Of a DNA stretch of 64,000 bases, positions 18,849 through 29,960 are shown piece after piece. Made by a program: the position numbers and the translations under genes. Source of the DNA: Streptococcus castoreus DSM 17536 (GTDB lineage: Bacteria; Bacillota; Bacilli; Lactobacillales; Streptococcaceae); NCBI RefSeq assembly GCF_000425025.1, contig NZ_AUKZ01000006.1, forward strand, positions 44,370 through 108,369, written 5' to 3'. Under the pieces are notes generated by a model that worked only from the letters and a program-made list of their open reading frames with translations, did not search any database and had not been told where the DNA came from. The stretch's first letter is position 1, and the number at the start of each line of letters is the position of its first letter.

Positions 18849-19856
18849 ATGAAGAAAATTGCAATAGATGCGATGGGCGGTGATAATGCCCCTAAAGCTA
18901 TTGTTGAGGGAGTTAATCAAGCGCTAGAAGCCTTTTCAGATATTCAGATTCAACTTTATGGAGAGCAAGCAAAGATTGAACCTTATCTTGTGCAATCTGA
19001 TCGCGTTTCTATTATCCATACTGATGAGAAGATTAATTCTGATGATGAGCCGGCAAAAGCTATTCGTCGTAAAAAGAATGCTTCAATGGTTTTAGCTGCT
19101 AAAGCTGTTAAGGAAGGACGAGCAGATGCAATTCTTTCAGCTGGGAATACAGGTGCCTTGTTAGCAGCGGGGTTATTTGTTGTGGGTCGTATTAAAGGTG
19201 TTGATCGTCCTGGTCTCTTGTCAACGATGCCAACTATGGATGGTAAAGGTTTTGATATGTTAGATCTTGGTGCTAATGCTGAAAATACAGCAGAGCATTT
19301 ACATCAATACGCTATTTTAGGTTCTTTTTATGCCAAGAATGTACGTGGTATTACAATTCCTCGTGTTGGCTTGTTGAACAATGGTACTGAAGCAACTAAG
19401 GGAGATCCGCTTCGTAAGGAAGCTTATAAACTTTTGAGTGCAGATAGTGGGTTAAATTTTGTTGGTAATGTTGAAGCACGTGAACTAATGTCAGGAGTTG
19501 CTGATGTTGTGGTTGCTGATGGTTTCACAGGGAACGCTGTTTTGAAATCAATGGAAGGAACTGCAATTAGCATTATGGGGCAATTAAGGCAGGTTGTTAA
19601 ATCGGGCGGTATTAAAGCAAAAATGGGGGCCCTACTATTGAAAGAGAGTCTTTATGAGATGAAGGAATCTCTTGATTATTCTAGTGCTGGTGGTGCTGTA
19701 TTATTTGGTTTAAAAGCTCCTGTTGTTAAATCACATGGTTCAAGTGATACTAAAGCCATTTTCTCTACAATCAAACAGGTTCGTACCATGCTAGAAACCG
19801 ATGTGGTTGGACAGTTAGTTGCTGAATTTGCTAAGGAGGCCGAAAACAATGACTAG
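18849..19856 (+). CDS. plsX: Phosphate acyltransferase PlsX
   Basis: PlsX converts acyl-ACP to acyl-phosphate, the substrate of PlsY in phospholipid synthesis, at the membrane surface. The N-terminal [18 protein letters not shown] is diagnostic, with [12 protein letters not shown] and the central [15 protein letters not shown] block also present. The 335-aa length is normal. The stop overlaps the start of the acyl carrier gene (ATGACTAG), so the two are coupled. Confidence 0.96.
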   Translation: MKKIAIDAMGGDNAPKAIVEGVNQALEAFSDIQIQLYGEQAKIEPYLVQSDRVSIIHTDEKINSDDEPAKAIRRKKNASMVLAAKAVKEGRADAILSAGNTGALLAAGLFVVGRIKGVDRPGLLSTMPTMDGKGFDMLDLGANAENTAEHLHQYAILGSFYAKNVRGITIPRVGLLNNGTEATKGDPLRKEAYKLLSADSGLNFVGNVEARELMSGVADVVVADGFTGNAVLKSMEGTAISIMGQLRQVVKSGGIKAKMGALLLKESLYEMKESLDYSSAGGAVLFGLKAPVVKSHGSSDTKAIFSTIKQVRTMLETDVVGQLVAEFAKEAENND

Positions 19857-20091
19857 AGAAGCTATCTTTGAAAGATTGATTGTTTTAATTAGGAAACAAA
19901 GAAGTCATTTAGAAATGACGATTACAGAAAGTACTCATTTAAAGGACGATTTAGCTGTTGATTCGATTGAACTAGTTGAATTTGTGATTAATATTGAAGA
20001 TGAATTTCATATAGCCATTCCAGATGAAGATGTTGATGGTATGGTGTCTATGGGAGATATGCTAGATTACTTGGTCAAACGTTTAGGTTAG
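19849..20091 (+). CDS. acpP: Acyl carrier protein (plsX-linked)
   Basis: An 80-aa acyl carrier protein. The phosphopantetheine attachment serine is in [13 protein letters not shown] at about residue 39, a variant of the usual DSL motif. ATG 19849 follows GGAGG within plsX; the upstream in-frame TTG is not used. Streptococci have a second, fatty-acid-synthesis ACP elsewhere; this copy, coupled to plsX, probably serves incorporation of fatty acids into phospholipid. Confidence 0.88.
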   Translation: MTREAIFERLIVLIRKQRSHLEMTITESTHLKDDLAVDSIELVEFVINIEDEFHIAIPDEDVDGMVSMGDMLDYLVKRLG

Positions 20092-20099
20092 TGGTTATT

Positions 20100-20122
20100 A
20101 GAAGAGCGTAGGCTCTTTTTTT
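20100..20122 (+). terminator. Rho-independent terminator of plsX-acpP
   Basis: AAGAGC / GCTCTT stem with a GTAG loop followed by a T run. Confidence 0.8.
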
Positions 20123-20139
20123 GATGTTTGCCATTCAAT

Positions 20140-20152
20140 AAATACGAACGTT
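20140..20152 (+). promoter_or_regulatory. PurR box upstream of purC
   Basis: AAATACGAACGTT matches 11 of 13 positions of the PurBox AWWWCCGAACWWT. It is centred about 76 bases before the start point implied by the promoter at 20187-20215, the spacing known for PurR activation in Lactococcus. A second, weaker copy (AAAGACGAACAAT) lies at 20232-20244 just before purC. Confidence 0.55.
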
Positions 20153-20186
20153 TTGTTCAAAAATGGAGTTATTGTCAATAAAAAAC

Positions 20187-20215
20187 TTGAATAATAAATT
20201 TTATTATGATATTCT
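20187..20215 (+). promoter_or_regulatory. Promoter of the pur cluster
   Basis: TTGAAT (20187-20192), 17-base spacer, TATTCT (20210-20215). A PurBox lies upstream. Confidence 0.5.
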
Positions 20216-20244
20216 TTATTCAAACAAAAAGAAAGACGAACAAT

Positions 20245-20973
20245 ATGATGCCTAATCAAATTATTTATTCAGGTAAAGCAAAAGATATCTATGCCACAAA
20301 TGACGAACATGTGATTTTATCGGTTTACAAGAATCAAGCAACCATGCTGAACGGGGTTCGTAAAGAGACGATTGCTGGTAAAGGAGCTTTAACGAATCAC
20401 ATTTCTTCTTTGATTTTTGAGAGATTGAATGCGGTTGGTGTTGCGACTCATTTTATTAAACGATTGTCAGAAACCGAACAATTAAATAAAAAAGTGACCA
20501 TTATTCCTTTAGAGGTTGTGTTACGAAATGTTGCAGCAGGTTCTTTTTCAAAACGTTTTGGAGTTGCTGAGGGCATAGTGTTGGCAGAACCAATTATCGA
20601 ATTTTATTATAAAAAGGACGAATTGGATGATCCTTTCATTAATGATGAACATATCAGCTTTTTAAATCTTGCTAGTGTTGACGATGTTGCTCATATTAAG
20701 AAAGAAACTCGCCGTATTAATGGTTATCTAAAAGCTTGGTTTGCTCAAATTGGGTTTCAATTGGTTGATTTTAAATTGGAATTTGGATTTGATAAGGATG
20801 GCAATATTATTTTAGCTGATGAATTTTCGCCGGATAATTGTCGACTTTGGGATGCTGATGGTAATCACTTCGATAAAGATGTCTTTCGACGAAATCTTGG
20901 TCATTTGACGGATGTTTACCAAGTTGTTTTGGATAGATTACAAGGATTAAATGAGGCAGTAGGGAAGGAATGA
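20245..20973 (+). CDS. purC: SAICAR synthetase PurC
   Basis: PurC joins aspartate to CAIR in purine synthesis. Recognised by [15 protein letters not shown] at the N-terminus and [14 protein letters not shown] near residue 195. I start at ATG 20245 (242 aa); an upstream in-frame start at 20206 lies within the promoter. The ribosome site is weak. The stop overlaps a possible 30-codon gene, with purL 91 bases downstream. Confidence 0.95.
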   Translation: MMPNQIIYSGKAKDIYATNDEHVILSVYKNQATMLNGVRKETIAGKGALTNHISSLIFERLNAVGVATHFIKRLSETEQLNKKVTIIPLEVVLRNVAAGSFSKRFGVAEGIVLAEPIIEFYYKKDELDDPFINDEHISFLNLASVDDVAHIKKETRRINGYLKAWFAQIGFQLVDFKLEFGFDKDGNIILADEFSPDNCRLWDADGNHFDKDVFRRNLGHLTDVYQVVLDRLQGLNEAVGKE

Positions 20974-21062
20974 TGTCCGTTAATAGCATATTATGGGGAA
21001 TTTGGATCGGGCTTGGGATTAATGTTTTAGAGGATCTTATTTCTAATCGGACGGGTAATTAG
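20970..21062 (+). CDS. Candidate 30-aa hydrophobic peptide between purC and purL
   Basis: ATG 20970 overlaps the purC stop (ATGATG) and has GGGAAGG just upstream. The 30-codon frame encodes a hydrophobic core ([18 protein letters not shown]) and ends 2 bases before purL. It could be a small membrane peptide or only a device to couple translation of purC and purL. I do not recognise it. Confidence 0.4.
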   Translation: MMSVNSILWGIWIGLGINVLEDLISNRTGN

Positions 21063-21064
21063 TT

Positions 21065-24000
21065 ATGGATAAACGTATTTTTGTTGAAAAGAAGGCTGAT
21101 TTTCAAATAAAAGCACGATCATTGATGCAAGAATTGAAACATCACTTACAGTTAGAGACTTTATCAGAGCTTCGGATATTTCAGGTGTACGATGTTTTCA
21201 ATTTGTCAAAAGATTTGATGGCTATCGCTGAAAAACATGTGTTTGCTGAGCAAGTGACAGACACTATTTCAGAAGAAATTGATGTGATGAAAGATCTGGC
21301 TAACTATGTTTTCTTTGCTATTGAAAATATTCCTGGTCAGTTTGATCAGCGCGCCGCTTCTGCTCAAGAAGCTTTGCTTTTGCTTGGGAGTTCAAGTGAC
21401 GTTGTAGTGAATACGGCGCAGCTTTATTTAGTTAATCAGGATATTTCAGCTACTGACTGTGAGGCTATTAAAAATTATTTGCTTAATCCAGTTGACTCAC
21501 GTTTTAAAGACATTCTTGTGGGAGTGAGACGTCAGGAATTTTCTGAATCTGATAAAACTATTCCTAATCTTGATTTTTTCAAAACTTATACTGTAAAAGA
21601 TTTTGCTAGCTATAAGGTAGAGCAAGGTTTAGCAATGGAAGTTGAAGATCTTGTCTTTATTCAAGGTTATTTTGAATCTATTGGACGTGTACCGACGGAA
21701 ACAGAATTGAGAGTTTTAGATACGTATTGGTCAGATCATTGTCGTCATACAACTTTTGAAACAGAATTAAGACATATTGACTTTTCAGCTTCAGCGTTTC
21801 AAGAGCAATTACAGGCAACCTATGATAAGTATATTGTTATGCGAAATGAATTAGGTCGTTCTGAAAAACCACAGACGCTTATGGATATGGCAACGATTTT
21901 TGGGCGTCACGAGCGTGTCAATGGTCGTTTAGATGACATGGAAGTGTCTGATGAAATTAATGCTTGCTCGGTTGAAATTGAGGTGGATATTGATGGCATT
22001 AAAGAACCGTGGCTTCTTATGTTTAAAAACGAAACACATAACCATCCAACCGAAATTGAACCATTTGGTGGTGCAGCAACTTGTATTGGTGGTGCTATTC
22101 GTGACCCTTTGTCAGGTCGTTCCTATGTTTACCAAGCAATGAGGATTTCTGGTGCTGGTGATATTACAATGCCATTAGTGGAAACCCGTCAAGGGAAGTT
22201 GCCACAACAAGTTATTTCAAAAACAGCAGCACATGGCTATTCGTCGTATGGCAACCAAATTGGTCTTGCAACGACTTATGTTAAGGAATATTTTCATCCG
22301 GGATTTATTGCTAAGCGGATGGAACTGGGAGCTGTGGTAGGTGCTGCCCCTAAAGAAAATGTGATTCGTGAGAAACCTCTACCTGGTGATGTGGTCATTT
22401 TGCTTGGTGGTAAAACAGGGCGTGATGGTATTGGTGGTGCTACAGGATCTTCAAAAGTTCAAACTGTTGAATCTGTGGAGACAGCTGGTGCAGAAGTTCA
22501 AAAAGGGAATGCCATCGAAGAGCGAAAAATTCAACGTCTTTTTAGAAATGGTGAGACCACACGTCTCATTAAGAAATCAAATGATTTCGGTGCGGGAGGT
22601 GTTTGTGTTGCTATTGGGGAATTGGCAGATGGTCTTAGCATTGATTTAGATAAAGTGCCACTCAAATATCAAGGGCTTAATGGCACAGAAATTGCCATTT
22701 CAGAATCTCAAGAGCGTATGGCGGTTGTCGTTCGTCCTGAAGATGCGAATCAATTCATTAGTGACTGTCAGAAGGAAAATATTACTGCTGTAGTGGTGGC
22801 AACAGTCACTGAAAAACCGAGCCTTGTCATGACCTGGAATGGGCAGACGATTGTTGATATTGAGCGTTCTTTTCTTGATAGCAATGGTGTGCGTGTGGTA
22901 GTTGATGCTAAAGTGGTTGACAAGGCTGTTGACTTACCGGAGAAGCGCGTAACTTCTGCAGCTACACTTGAAAAAGATACGGTAGCGATGTTATCAGACC
23001 TCAACCATGCTAGTCAAAAAGGACTTCAGACACTTTTTGATGCTTCAGTTGGTCGTTCAACGGTCAATCATCCTCTTGGGGGACGTTATCAAGTTACTCC
23101 TATAGAAGCTTCTGTTCAAAAACTGCCTGTTCAACATGGTATGACAACAACAGCTTCTGTTATTGCACAAGGTTATCATCCTTATCTTGCTGAGTGGTCA
23201 CCCTATCATGGTGCTGCCTATGCTGTTATTGAAGCGACTGCACGTTTAGTGGCAACAGGAGCCAATTGGTCTAAAGCGCGTTTCTCATATCAAGAATACT
23301 TTGAACGTATGGATAAACAAGCAGAACGGTTTGGTCAGCCGGTAGCTGCTTTACTTGGTTCATTTGAAGCACAGTTACAGCTTGGATTGCCAGCTATTGG
23401 TGGTAAGGATTCAATGTCAGGTACTTTTGAGGAATTAACGGTACCTCCAACCCTTGTTGCCTTTGGTGTAACAACAATGGATAGTCGTTGTGTGCTTTCA
23501 CCAGAATTTAAGGCGGCTGGTGAAAATATCTACTATATTCCAGGCCAAGCTATTGCAAAAGACATTGACTTTGCTCTTATCAAAAGAAATTTTGAGTCCT
23601 TTGCAACTATTCAGGCTAATCATAACGTAACATCAGCAATTGCCATTAAATATGGTGGTGTGATGGAAGCTTTAGCACTTGCAACTTTTGGAAATCGATT
23701 GGGCGCTTCGGTAGAATTGACGGAAATTGACAGTAGCTTGACAGCTCAACTGGGTGGTTTTATTTTTACATCAACGGAAGAAATCGCTGGTGTTGTCAAA
23801 ATTGGTGAGACAGGAAATAACTTTACACTTTTTGTCAATGGTGTCAATTTATCTGGTCCACTGCTTCTTGAAGCTTTTGAAGGTAAATTAGAAACCGTCT
23901 ACCCGACAACATTTAAACAAAGTAGTGTCTTATCGGATGTTCCTAAAGTGGTCTCAAAAGAAGTTGTTAAGCCAAATAAAATGCTTGAAAAACCAGTGGT

Positions 24001-24790
24001 TTATATTCCTGTCTTTCCAGGAACGAATTCGGAGTACGATTCTGCCAAAGCTTTTGAAAAAGCAGGGGCTAAAGTTAATCTGGTGCCATTTGTAACCCTA
24101 ACGGAAAAAGCTATTGAAACTTCTGTTGCTACAATGGTTGCTAATATTGAAAATGCAAACATTATTTTCTTTGCCGGTGGTTTTTCGGCAGCAGATGAAC
24201 CTGATGGTTCTGCTAAATTCATTGTTAATATCTTACTCAATCAAAAGGTGCGATTTGCTATTGATAATTTTATTGAGAGTGGCGGTCTTATTATTGGTAT
24301 CTGTAATGGCTTTCAAGCTTTAGTTAAATCTGGTTTGCTCCCTTATGGTTATTTTGAAGAAGTTAGTCCAAACTGCCCAACACTTTTTTACAATGATGCC
24401 AATCAGCATGTGGCGAAAATGGTTGAAACACGAATTGCCAATACTAATTCGCCTTGGTTAGCCGGTGTAGCGGTCGGAGATATTCACGTTATTCCAGTTT
24501 CACACGGCGAAGGAAAATTTGTGGTTAACGAACATGAATTCACTAAACTTCGTGACAATGGTCAAATTTTTAGTCAATATGTGGATTTTGATGGCAGGCC
24601 AAGTATGGGTTCTTTTTACAATCCAAATGGTTCTGTCCATGCTATTGAGGGGATTACAAGTAAAAATGGGCAGATTATTGGTAAGATGGGACATTCGGAA
24701 CGTTTTGAAGAGGGGTTGTTCCAAAATATTCCTGGAAATAAAGATCAGAAGTTGTTTGAATCAGCTGTCCGTTATTTCACAGGGATGTAG
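21065..24790 (+). CDS. purL: FGAM synthase PurL (large single-chain form)
   Basis: PurL turns FGAR, glutamine and ATP into FGAM. At 1,241 aa it is the long form that fuses the synthase to a glutaminase, unlike the split PurL/PurQ/PurS of Bacillus. Motifs seen are KNETHNHPTEIEPFGGAATC (about residue 325), GGKTGRDGIGGATGSS, and a C-terminal class I glutaminase with nucleophile C1080 (GICNGFQAL). It is the largest gene in the window. Confidence 0.97.
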   Translation: MDKRIFVEKKADFQIKARSLMQELKHHLQLETLSELRIFQVYDVFNLSKDLMAIAEKHVFAEQVTDTISEEIDVMKDLANYVFFAIENIPGQFDQRAASAQEALLLLGSSSDVVVNTAQLYLVNQDISATDCEAIKNYLLNPVDSRFKDILVGVRRQEFSESDKTIPNLDFFKTYTVKDFASYKVEQGLAMEVEDLVFIQGYFESIGRVPTETELRVLDTYWSDHCRHTTFETELRHIDFSASAFQEQLQATYDKYIVMRNELGRSEKPQTLMDMATIFGRHERVNGRLDDMEVSDEINACSVEIEVDIDGIKEPWLLMFKNETHNHPTEIEPFGGAATCIGGAIRDPLSGRSYVYQAMRISGAGDITMPLVETRQGKLPQQVISKTAAHGYSSYGNQIGLATTYVKEYFHPGFIAKRMELGAVVGAAPKENVIREKPLPGDVVILLGGKTGRDGIGGATGSSKVQTVESVETAGAEVQKGNAIEERKIQRLFRNGETTRLIKKSNDFGAGGVCVAIGELADGLSIDLDKVPLKYQGLNGTEIAISESQERMAVVVRPEDANQFISDCQKENITAVVVATVTEKPSLVMTWNGQTIVDIERSFLDSNGVRVVVDAKVVDKAVDLPEKRVTSAATLEKDTVAMLSDLNHASQKGLQTLFDASVGRSTVNHPLGGRYQVTPIEASVQKLPVQHGMTTTASVIAQGYHPYLAEWSPYHGAAYAVIEATARLVATGANWSKARFSYQEYFERMDKQAERFGQPVAALLGSFEAQLQLGLPAIGGKDSMSGTFEELTVPPTLVAFGVTTMDSRCVLSPEFKAAGENIYYIPGQAIAKDIDFALIKRNFESFATIQANHNVTSAIAIKYGGVMEALALATFGNRLGASVELTEIDSSLTAQLGGFIFTSTEEIAGVVKIGETGNNFTLFVNGVNLSGPLLLEAFEGKLETVYPTTFKQSSVLSDVPKVVSKEVVKPNKMLEKPVVYIPVFPGTNSEYDSAKAFEKAGAKVNLVPFVTLTEKAIETSVATMVANIENANIIFFAGGFSAADEPDGSAKFIVNILLNQKVRFAIDNFIESGGLIIGICNGFQALVKSGLLPYGYFEEVSPNCPTLFYNDANQHVAKMVETRIANTNSPWLAGVAVGDIHVIPVSHGEGKFVVNEHEFTKLRDNGQIFSQYVDFDGRPSMGSFYNPNGSVHAIEGITSKNGQIIGKMGHSERFEEGLFQNIPGNKDQKLFESAVRYFTGM

Positions 24791-24927
24791 TATTATGGTA
24801 TTTGTTTCTAAGTGTCAGGGTAAAACGGTTGGTAATAGATTGTCAGAGGGTCCATCTTTTAGTGTTAAGGTGATAGGCTGAGAGTTCTGTAAAAATATGT
24901 TTGGTTTGCTATTGTATTGAGGTAAAA

Positions 24928-26379
24928 ATGTACGAAATAAAGTCATTGAACGAAGAATGTGGTGTTTTTGGAATATGGGGTCACCCTCATGCTGCACAAG
25001 TCACTTATTTTGGATTACATAGTCTTCAGCATCGAGGCCAAGAAGGTGCAGGTATTGTGTCAAATGATCAAGGGTACCTGCATCAACACCGCAATATAGG
25101 GCTTTTATCAGATGTGTTTAAAAATCAAACTGATTTAGAAAAGTTAACGGGACAAGCTGCAATTGGTCATGTGCGCTATGCGACAGCAGGTACCGCCTCG
25201 ATTAATAATATTCAACCTTTTTTATATCGATTTACGGATACCCAATTTGGTCTTTGTCATAATGGAAATTTGACTAATGCCCTTTCTTTGAAAAAAGAAT
25301 TGGAGCGAGAGGGGGCTATTTTTAATGCTTCATCTGATACAGAAATTTTGATGCATTTGATTCGGCGTAGTCATCATCCAGAATTTATTGGGAAAGTAAA
25401 AGAAGCTTTAAATACTGTTAAAGGTGGCTTTGCCTATCTTCTAATGACGGAAAATAAATTAATTGCTGCTCTTGATCCAAATGGTTTTAGACCACTTTCT
25501 ATCGGTAAAATGAAAAATGGTGCTTGGGTCGTTTCCTCAGAAACTTGTGCGTTTGAAGTTATTGGGGCACAATGGGTGCGTGATGTATTGCCAGGAGAGC
25601 TTATTATTATTGATGATTCTGGAATAACTTATGATCATTACACGACTGATACGCAATTAGCGATTTGTTCGATGGAATATGTCTATTTTGCGCGACCGGA
25701 TTCTACTATTTATGGGGTTAATGTCCATACTGCTCGTAAACGGATGGGAAAAAGGCTGGCGCAAGAATTTCAGCACCAAGCTGATATCGTTGTTGGTGTC
25801 CCTAATTCATCTCTATCAGCTGCTATGGGCTTTGCTGAAGAATCTGGTTTGCCAAATGAAATGGGACTAGTCAAGAACCAATACACACAGAGAACCTTTA
25901 TACAACCAACTCAAGAATTACGAGAACAAGGTGTTCGTATGAAACTCTCAGCAGTGTCTGGGGTGGTCAAGGGGAAACGTGTGGTGATGATAGATGATTC
26001 TATTGTACGAGGGACAACCTCACGTCGTATTGTTCATTTACTTCGTGAAGCAGGAGCTACAGAAGTTCATGTAGCCATTGCTAGCCCTGAATTAAAATAC
26101 CCTTGTTTTTATGGTATTGATATTCAAACTAGGCGAGAACTAATTTCAGCTAATCATACAGTTGAAGAAGTTTGTGACATTATTGGGGCTGATAGTTTAA
26201 CTTATCTGTCATTAGATGGCATGATTGCTGCGATTGGTTTAGAAACGGATGCCCCTAATGGTGGGCTTTGTGTGGCTTATTTTGATGGTGCCTATCCGAC
26301 CCCTCTTTACGATTATGAAGAAGAATATCTACGTAGTTTAGAAGAAAAAACGAGTTTTTATATTGAGAAAGTGAAGTAG
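24928..26379 (+). CDS. purF: Amidophosphoribosyltransferase PurF
   Basis: PurF makes phosphoribosylamine from PRPP and glutamine, the committed step, and links the pathway to prs. The 483-aa form from ATG 24928 (GAGG upstream) begins with a 10-residue propeptide before C11 ([12 protein letters not shown]), the N-terminal nucleophile exposed by processing. [14 protein letters not shown] and the PRPP loop [14 protein letters not shown] are intact. The upstream in-frame start at 24901 has no ribosome site. Confidence 0.96.
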   Translation: MYEIKSLNEECGVFGIWGHPHAAQVTYFGLHSLQHRGQEGAGIVSNDQGYLHQHRNIGLLSDVFKNQTDLEKLTGQAAIGHVRYATAGTASINNIQPFLYRFTDTQFGLCHNGNLTNALSLKKELEREGAIFNASSDTEILMHLIRRSHHPEFIGKVKEALNTVKGGFAYLLMTENKLIAALDPNGFRPLSIGKMKNGAWVVSSETCAFEVIGAQWVRDVLPGELIIIDDSGITYDHYTTDTQLAICSMEYVYFARPDSTIYGVNVHTARKRMGKRLAQEFQHQADIVVGVPNSSLSAAMGFAEESGLPNEMGLVKNQYTQRTFIQPTQELREQGVRMKLSAVSGVVKGKRVVMIDDSIVRGTTSRRIVHLLREAGATEVHVAIASPELKYPCFYGIDIQTRRELISANHTVEEVCDIIGADSLTYLSLDGMIAAIGLETDAPNGGLCVAYFDGAYPTPLYDYEEEYLRSLEEKTSFYIEKVK

Positions 26380-26498
26380 GATTTGCTTTCTTGGTCATAA
26401 GAATGTAATCACGCTAATAGAAGTAATAAATTGATGGAGCTTGAAGAGCAAAAGTCATCAGCTCTGCGATTTCCCTAAAGAGAAAAAGGTAAAAGTTT

Positions 26499-27521
26499 AT
26501 GATAGAAAAGAATGCATATGCCCAATCTGGGGTGGATGTTGAAGCAGGTTATGAAGTTGTTGAGCGCATCAAAAAGCATGTTACCCGTACGAAACGTGCA
26601 GGTGTTATGGGGTCACTTGGTGGCTTTGGTGGATTGTTTGATTTCTCAAAAGTTGGTGTGAAAGAACCTGTTTTAGTTTCAGGGACGGATGGTGTGGGTA
26701 CTAAACTGATGCTAGCCATTAAATATGATAAACATGATACAATCGGTCAAGACTGTGTTGCCATGTGTGTGAATGATATTATTGCTGCTGGGGCAGAACC
26801 ACTTTATTTTCTTGATTACATTGCAACGGGGAAAAATATGCCTGCTAAGTTGGAGCAAGTTGTGGCTGGTGTAGCAGAAGGTTGTGTTCAAGCAAGTTGC
26901 GCCCTTATCGGCGGTGAAACTGCGGAGATGCCCGATATGTATGACCAGAATGACTACGATTTAGCGGGTTTTGCTGTGGGTGTGGCTGAAAAATCTCAGC
27001 TTATTGATGGCTCAAAAGTAGCAGAAGGTGATGTTCTCTTGGGGCTTGCTTCAAGTGGTATTCATTCAAATGGTTATTCTCTCGTACGTCGTATTTTTGC
27101 AGATTATACTGGAGAAGAAATGTTACCTGAGCTTGGTGGCAAAAAACTTAAAGATGTGCTCCTAGAGCCGACACGTATCTATGTCAATGCGGTATTACCA
27201 CTTATCAGGGCAAGTTTGCTTAATGGGGTTGCTCATATTACTGGTGGCGGGTTTGTTGAAAATGTGCCACGCATGTTTTCTGTTGATTTGGCTGCTGAGA
27301 TTGATGAAAGTAAAGTTCCAGTTCTACCAATTTTTAAAGTTCTTGAAAAATACGGTAAGATTAAACATGCTGATATGTTTGAAATTTTTAATATGGGTAT
27401 TGGGCTTATACTGGCTGTCAAAGCTGAAAATGTGAATCGTGTCAAAGAACTCCTTAACGAGCCTGTCTATGAACTTGGTCGTATTGTGACAAGGGTTGAT
27501 GCTAGTGTGGTCATTAAATGA
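26499..27521 (+). CDS. purM: AIR synthetase PurM
   Basis: PurM closes the imidazole ring from FGAM with ATP, giving AIR. Recognised by [33 protein letters not shown] and [14 protein letters not shown]. The length of 340 aa is normal. Its TGA overlaps the purN ATG (ATGA), so the two are coupled. The 119 bases between purF and purM show no terminator. Confidence 0.96.
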   Translation: MIEKNAYAQSGVDVEAGYEVVERIKKHVTRTKRAGVMGSLGGFGGLFDFSKVGVKEPVLVSGTDGVGTKLMLAIKYDKHDTIGQDCVAMCVNDIIAAGAEPLYFLDYIATGKNMPAKLEQVVAGVAEGCVQASCALIGGETAEMPDMYDQNDYDLAGFAVGVAEKSQLIDGSKVAEGDVLLGLASSGIHSNGYSLVRRIFADYTGEEMLPELGGKKLKDVLLEPTRIYVNAVLPLIRASLLNGVAHITGGGFVENVPRMFSVDLAAEIDESKVPVLPIFKVLEKYGKIKHADMFEIFNMGIGLILAVKAENVNRVKELLNEPVYELGRIVTRVDASVVIK

Positions 27522-28105
27522 AGAAAATAGCTGTTTTTGCAAGTGGATCTGGTAGTAATTTCCAAGTTATTGCAGAGCAATTTAAGGTTGATTTTGTCTT
27601 TTCAGATCATAAGGATGCTTATGTTCTTGAGCGTGCTAAACGACTTGGTGTTTTGACTTACGCTTTTGAACTGAATGAATTTGATGATAAGGCTACTTAT
27701 GAAGCTGCTCTTGTTCGTTTGCTTGATGAGCATCAGATTGATCTCGTTTGTCTAGCAGGCTATATGAAAATTGTAGGGGCTACTTTACTTGCTGCCTATG
27801 AAGGACGTATTGTCAATATCCATCCAGCCTACTTGCCTGAATTTCCAGGAGCACATGGCATTGAAGAGGCTTGGGAAGCAGGTGTAGAACAGTCGGGTGT
27901 TACGATTCATTGGGTAGATTCGGGTGTTGACACTGGGCAAATTATTAAACAAGTGCGTGTGCCACGATTTGCAGATGATTCAATCAACAGTTTTGAAAAG
28001 AGAATCCACGAAACGGAGTACCAACTTTATCCAGAAGTGTTGCAAGAATTGGGAGTAGAAAAGAAATCGTTATTTTATAATGATGTGCGCAATAGTAACC
28101 GGTGA
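27518..28105 (+). CDS. purN: GAR transformylase PurN
   Basis: PurN transfers a formyl group from 10-formyl-THF to [18 protein letters not shown] at the N-terminus, the active Asn-His in [17 protein letters not shown] and the Asp in [11 protein letters not shown] are all visible. The length of 195 aa is slightly above usual, with an extra tail after residue 185. Start overlaps purM by ATGA. Confidence 0.95.
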   Translation: MKKIAVFASGSGSNFQVIAEQFKVDFVFSDHKDAYVLERAKRLGVLTYAFELNEFDDKATYEAALVRLLDEHQIDLVCLAGYMKIVGATLLAAYEGRIVNIHPAYLPEFPGAHGIEEAWEAGVEQSGVTIHWVDSGVDTGQIIKQVRVPRFADDSINSFEKRIHETEYQLYPEVLQELGVEKKSLFYNDVRNSNR

Positions 28106-28336
28106 GATGTTTGGTTTTAGTGGTATTTAATTATTGTTTGAGGAAACGTGGCATATAGGAACAATCTGATTTTATTTGGGTATCCCTTATTATAAAAAAT
28201 GATATAAATTGTGATGAGGTTCTAGAACAACTGGACACGTTTCATTTGGTGAAAAGATGAGAAACCAAAAGCAACTTTGTGTCTTTGCTGCCTAAGCGAG
28301 CTATTCAAAAGAACCTCTTAGATAAAAGGAGAAAAA

Positions 28337-29884
28337 ATGACAAAACGTGCGCTCATTAGTGTGTCTGATAAAATAGGCATTGTTGATTTTGCTCAAAAAC
28401 TTAAAAGTTTCGGTTGGGAGATCATCTCAACTGGAGGTACCAAAGTTGTCCTTGATAATGCTGGTGTAGAAACTATTGCTATTGATGATGTGACAGGCTT
28501 TCCTGAAATGATGGATGGTCGTGTCAAGACTCTTCACCCTAATATTCATGGTGGTCTTTTGGCTCGTCGAGACCTTGGCAGTCATTTGCAAGCTGCGACT
28601 GATAACAATATCGAATTGATTGATCTTGTTGTGGTTAACCTTTATCCTTTTAAGGAAACTATTTTACGTCCAGATGTGACTTATGATTTGGCAACGGAAA
28701 CCATTGATATCGGTGGTCCATCAATGCTTCGGTCAGCCGCTAAAAATCATGCGAGTGTCACAGTTATAGTTGATCCGGTGGATTATGCTCTTGTTTTAGA
28801 AGAATTGGCTAGTGCTGGTGAAACCAGTTTTGAAACCCGTCAACGCTTGGCAGCTAAAGTTTTTCGTCATACCGCAGCCTACGATGCCTTAATTGCAGAA
28901 TATTTCACCACCCAAGTCGGAGAAACAAGACCTGAAAAGTTAACACTTACTTACGACCTAAGACAAGCTTTGCGTTACGGAGAAAATCCGCAACAAGATG
29001 CAGATTTTTACCAAAAAGCTTTACCAACGAATTATTCAATCGCTTTAGCCGAACAGCTTAACGGAAAAGAATTGTCTTTCAATAATATTCGTGATGCTGA
29101 TGCTGCTATCCGTATCATTCGTGATTTCAGAGATTATCCAACGGTTGTGGCTCTTAAACACATGAATCCATGTGGTATTGGTCAGGCAGATGATATTGAA
29201 ACAGCATGGGATTACTGTTACGAAGCTGATCCAGTATCTATTTTCGGTGGTGTTGTGGTTTTAAACCGTGAAGTGGATGTGGCGACCGCTGAAAAAATGC
29301 ATGCTGTTTTTCTTGAAATCATTATCGCACCAAGTTATTCTGATCAGGCGCTAGCTATTCTCACTAACAAAAAGAAAAACTTGCGTATTCTCAGGTTACC
29401 ATTTGATGCTCAAGACGCAAGTGAAATGGAAGCAGAGTACACGGGCATTGTCGGTGGTCTCTTGGTGCAAACTCAAGATGTTGTTAAGGAGTGCCCGACT
29501 GATTGGCAAGTAGTGACCAAACGTCATCCATCTGACCAAGAAGTTACCGCTCTTAAATTTGCTTGGAAAGCTATCAAGTATGTTAAGTCAAATGGGATTA
29601 TTGTGACCAACGATCACATGACTCTAGGTGTCGGTCCGGGTCAAACGAATCGTGTGGCATCCATTCGTATCGCTATTGACCAAGCAAAGGATCGTTTGGA
29701 GGGGGCTGTTCTGGCTTCAGATGCTTTCTTTCCATTTGCAGATAATGTTGAAGAAATTGCTGCTTCTGGGATAAAAGCAATTATTCAACCGGGTGGGTCT
29801 GTTCGAGATCAAGAAACAATTACTGCTGCTGATAAATATGGTATTACAATGATTTTCACAGGAGTAAGACATTTTAGACACTGA
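28337..29884 (+). CDS. purH: AICAR transformylase / IMP cyclohydrolase PurH
   Basis: PurH performs the last two steps to IMP. The N-terminal IMP cyclohydrolase part starts [16 protein letters not shown] with STGGT and the C-terminal formyltransferase part contains [11 protein letters not shown] and [17 protein letters not shown]. The length of 515 aa is normal. AAAGGAG precedes the ATG. The 231 bases before it contain no gene that I can see. Confidence 0.96.
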   Translation: MTKRALISVSDKIGIVDFAQKLKSFGWEIISTGGTKVVLDNAGVETIAIDDVTGFPEMMDGRVKTLHPNIHGGLLARRDLGSHLQAATDNNIELIDLVVVNLYPFKETILRPDVTYDLATETIDIGGPSMLRSAAKNHASVTVIVDPVDYALVLEELASAGETSFETRQRLAAKVFRHTAAYDALIAEYFTTQVGETRPEKLTLTYDLRQALRYGENPQQDADFYQKALPTNYSIALAEQLNGKELSFNNIRDADAAIRIIRDFRDYPTVVALKHMNPCGIGQADDIETAWDYCYEADPVSIFGGVVVLNREVDVATAEKMHAVFLEIIIAPSYSDQALAILTNKKKNLRILRLPFDAQDASEMEAEYTGIVGGLLVQTQDVVKECPTDWQVVTKRHPSDQEVTALKFAWKAIKYVKSNGIIVTNDHMTLGVGPGQTNRVASIRIAIDQAKDRLEGAVLASDAFFPFADNVEEIAASGIKAIIQPGGSVRDQETITAADKYGITMIFTGVRHFRH

Positions 29885-29890
29885 TAACAT

Positions 29891-29924
29891 GAAAAAGGTG
29901 CAAGAAAACTCCGGCACCTTTTTG
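29891..29924. terminator. Bidirectional terminator between purH and the fratricin gene
   Basis: AAAAAGGTGC and GCACCTTTTT form a stem with T runs on both strands, placed between two convergent genes. Confidence 0.85.
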
Positions 29925-29960
29925 TATGATTATGAAAAACGTTCAGAGGAGATTATTGGT

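Noticed and set aside
24519..24881. 120-codon frame across the end of purL
   Set aside because: It is a shadow of purL in another frame with no ribosome site.
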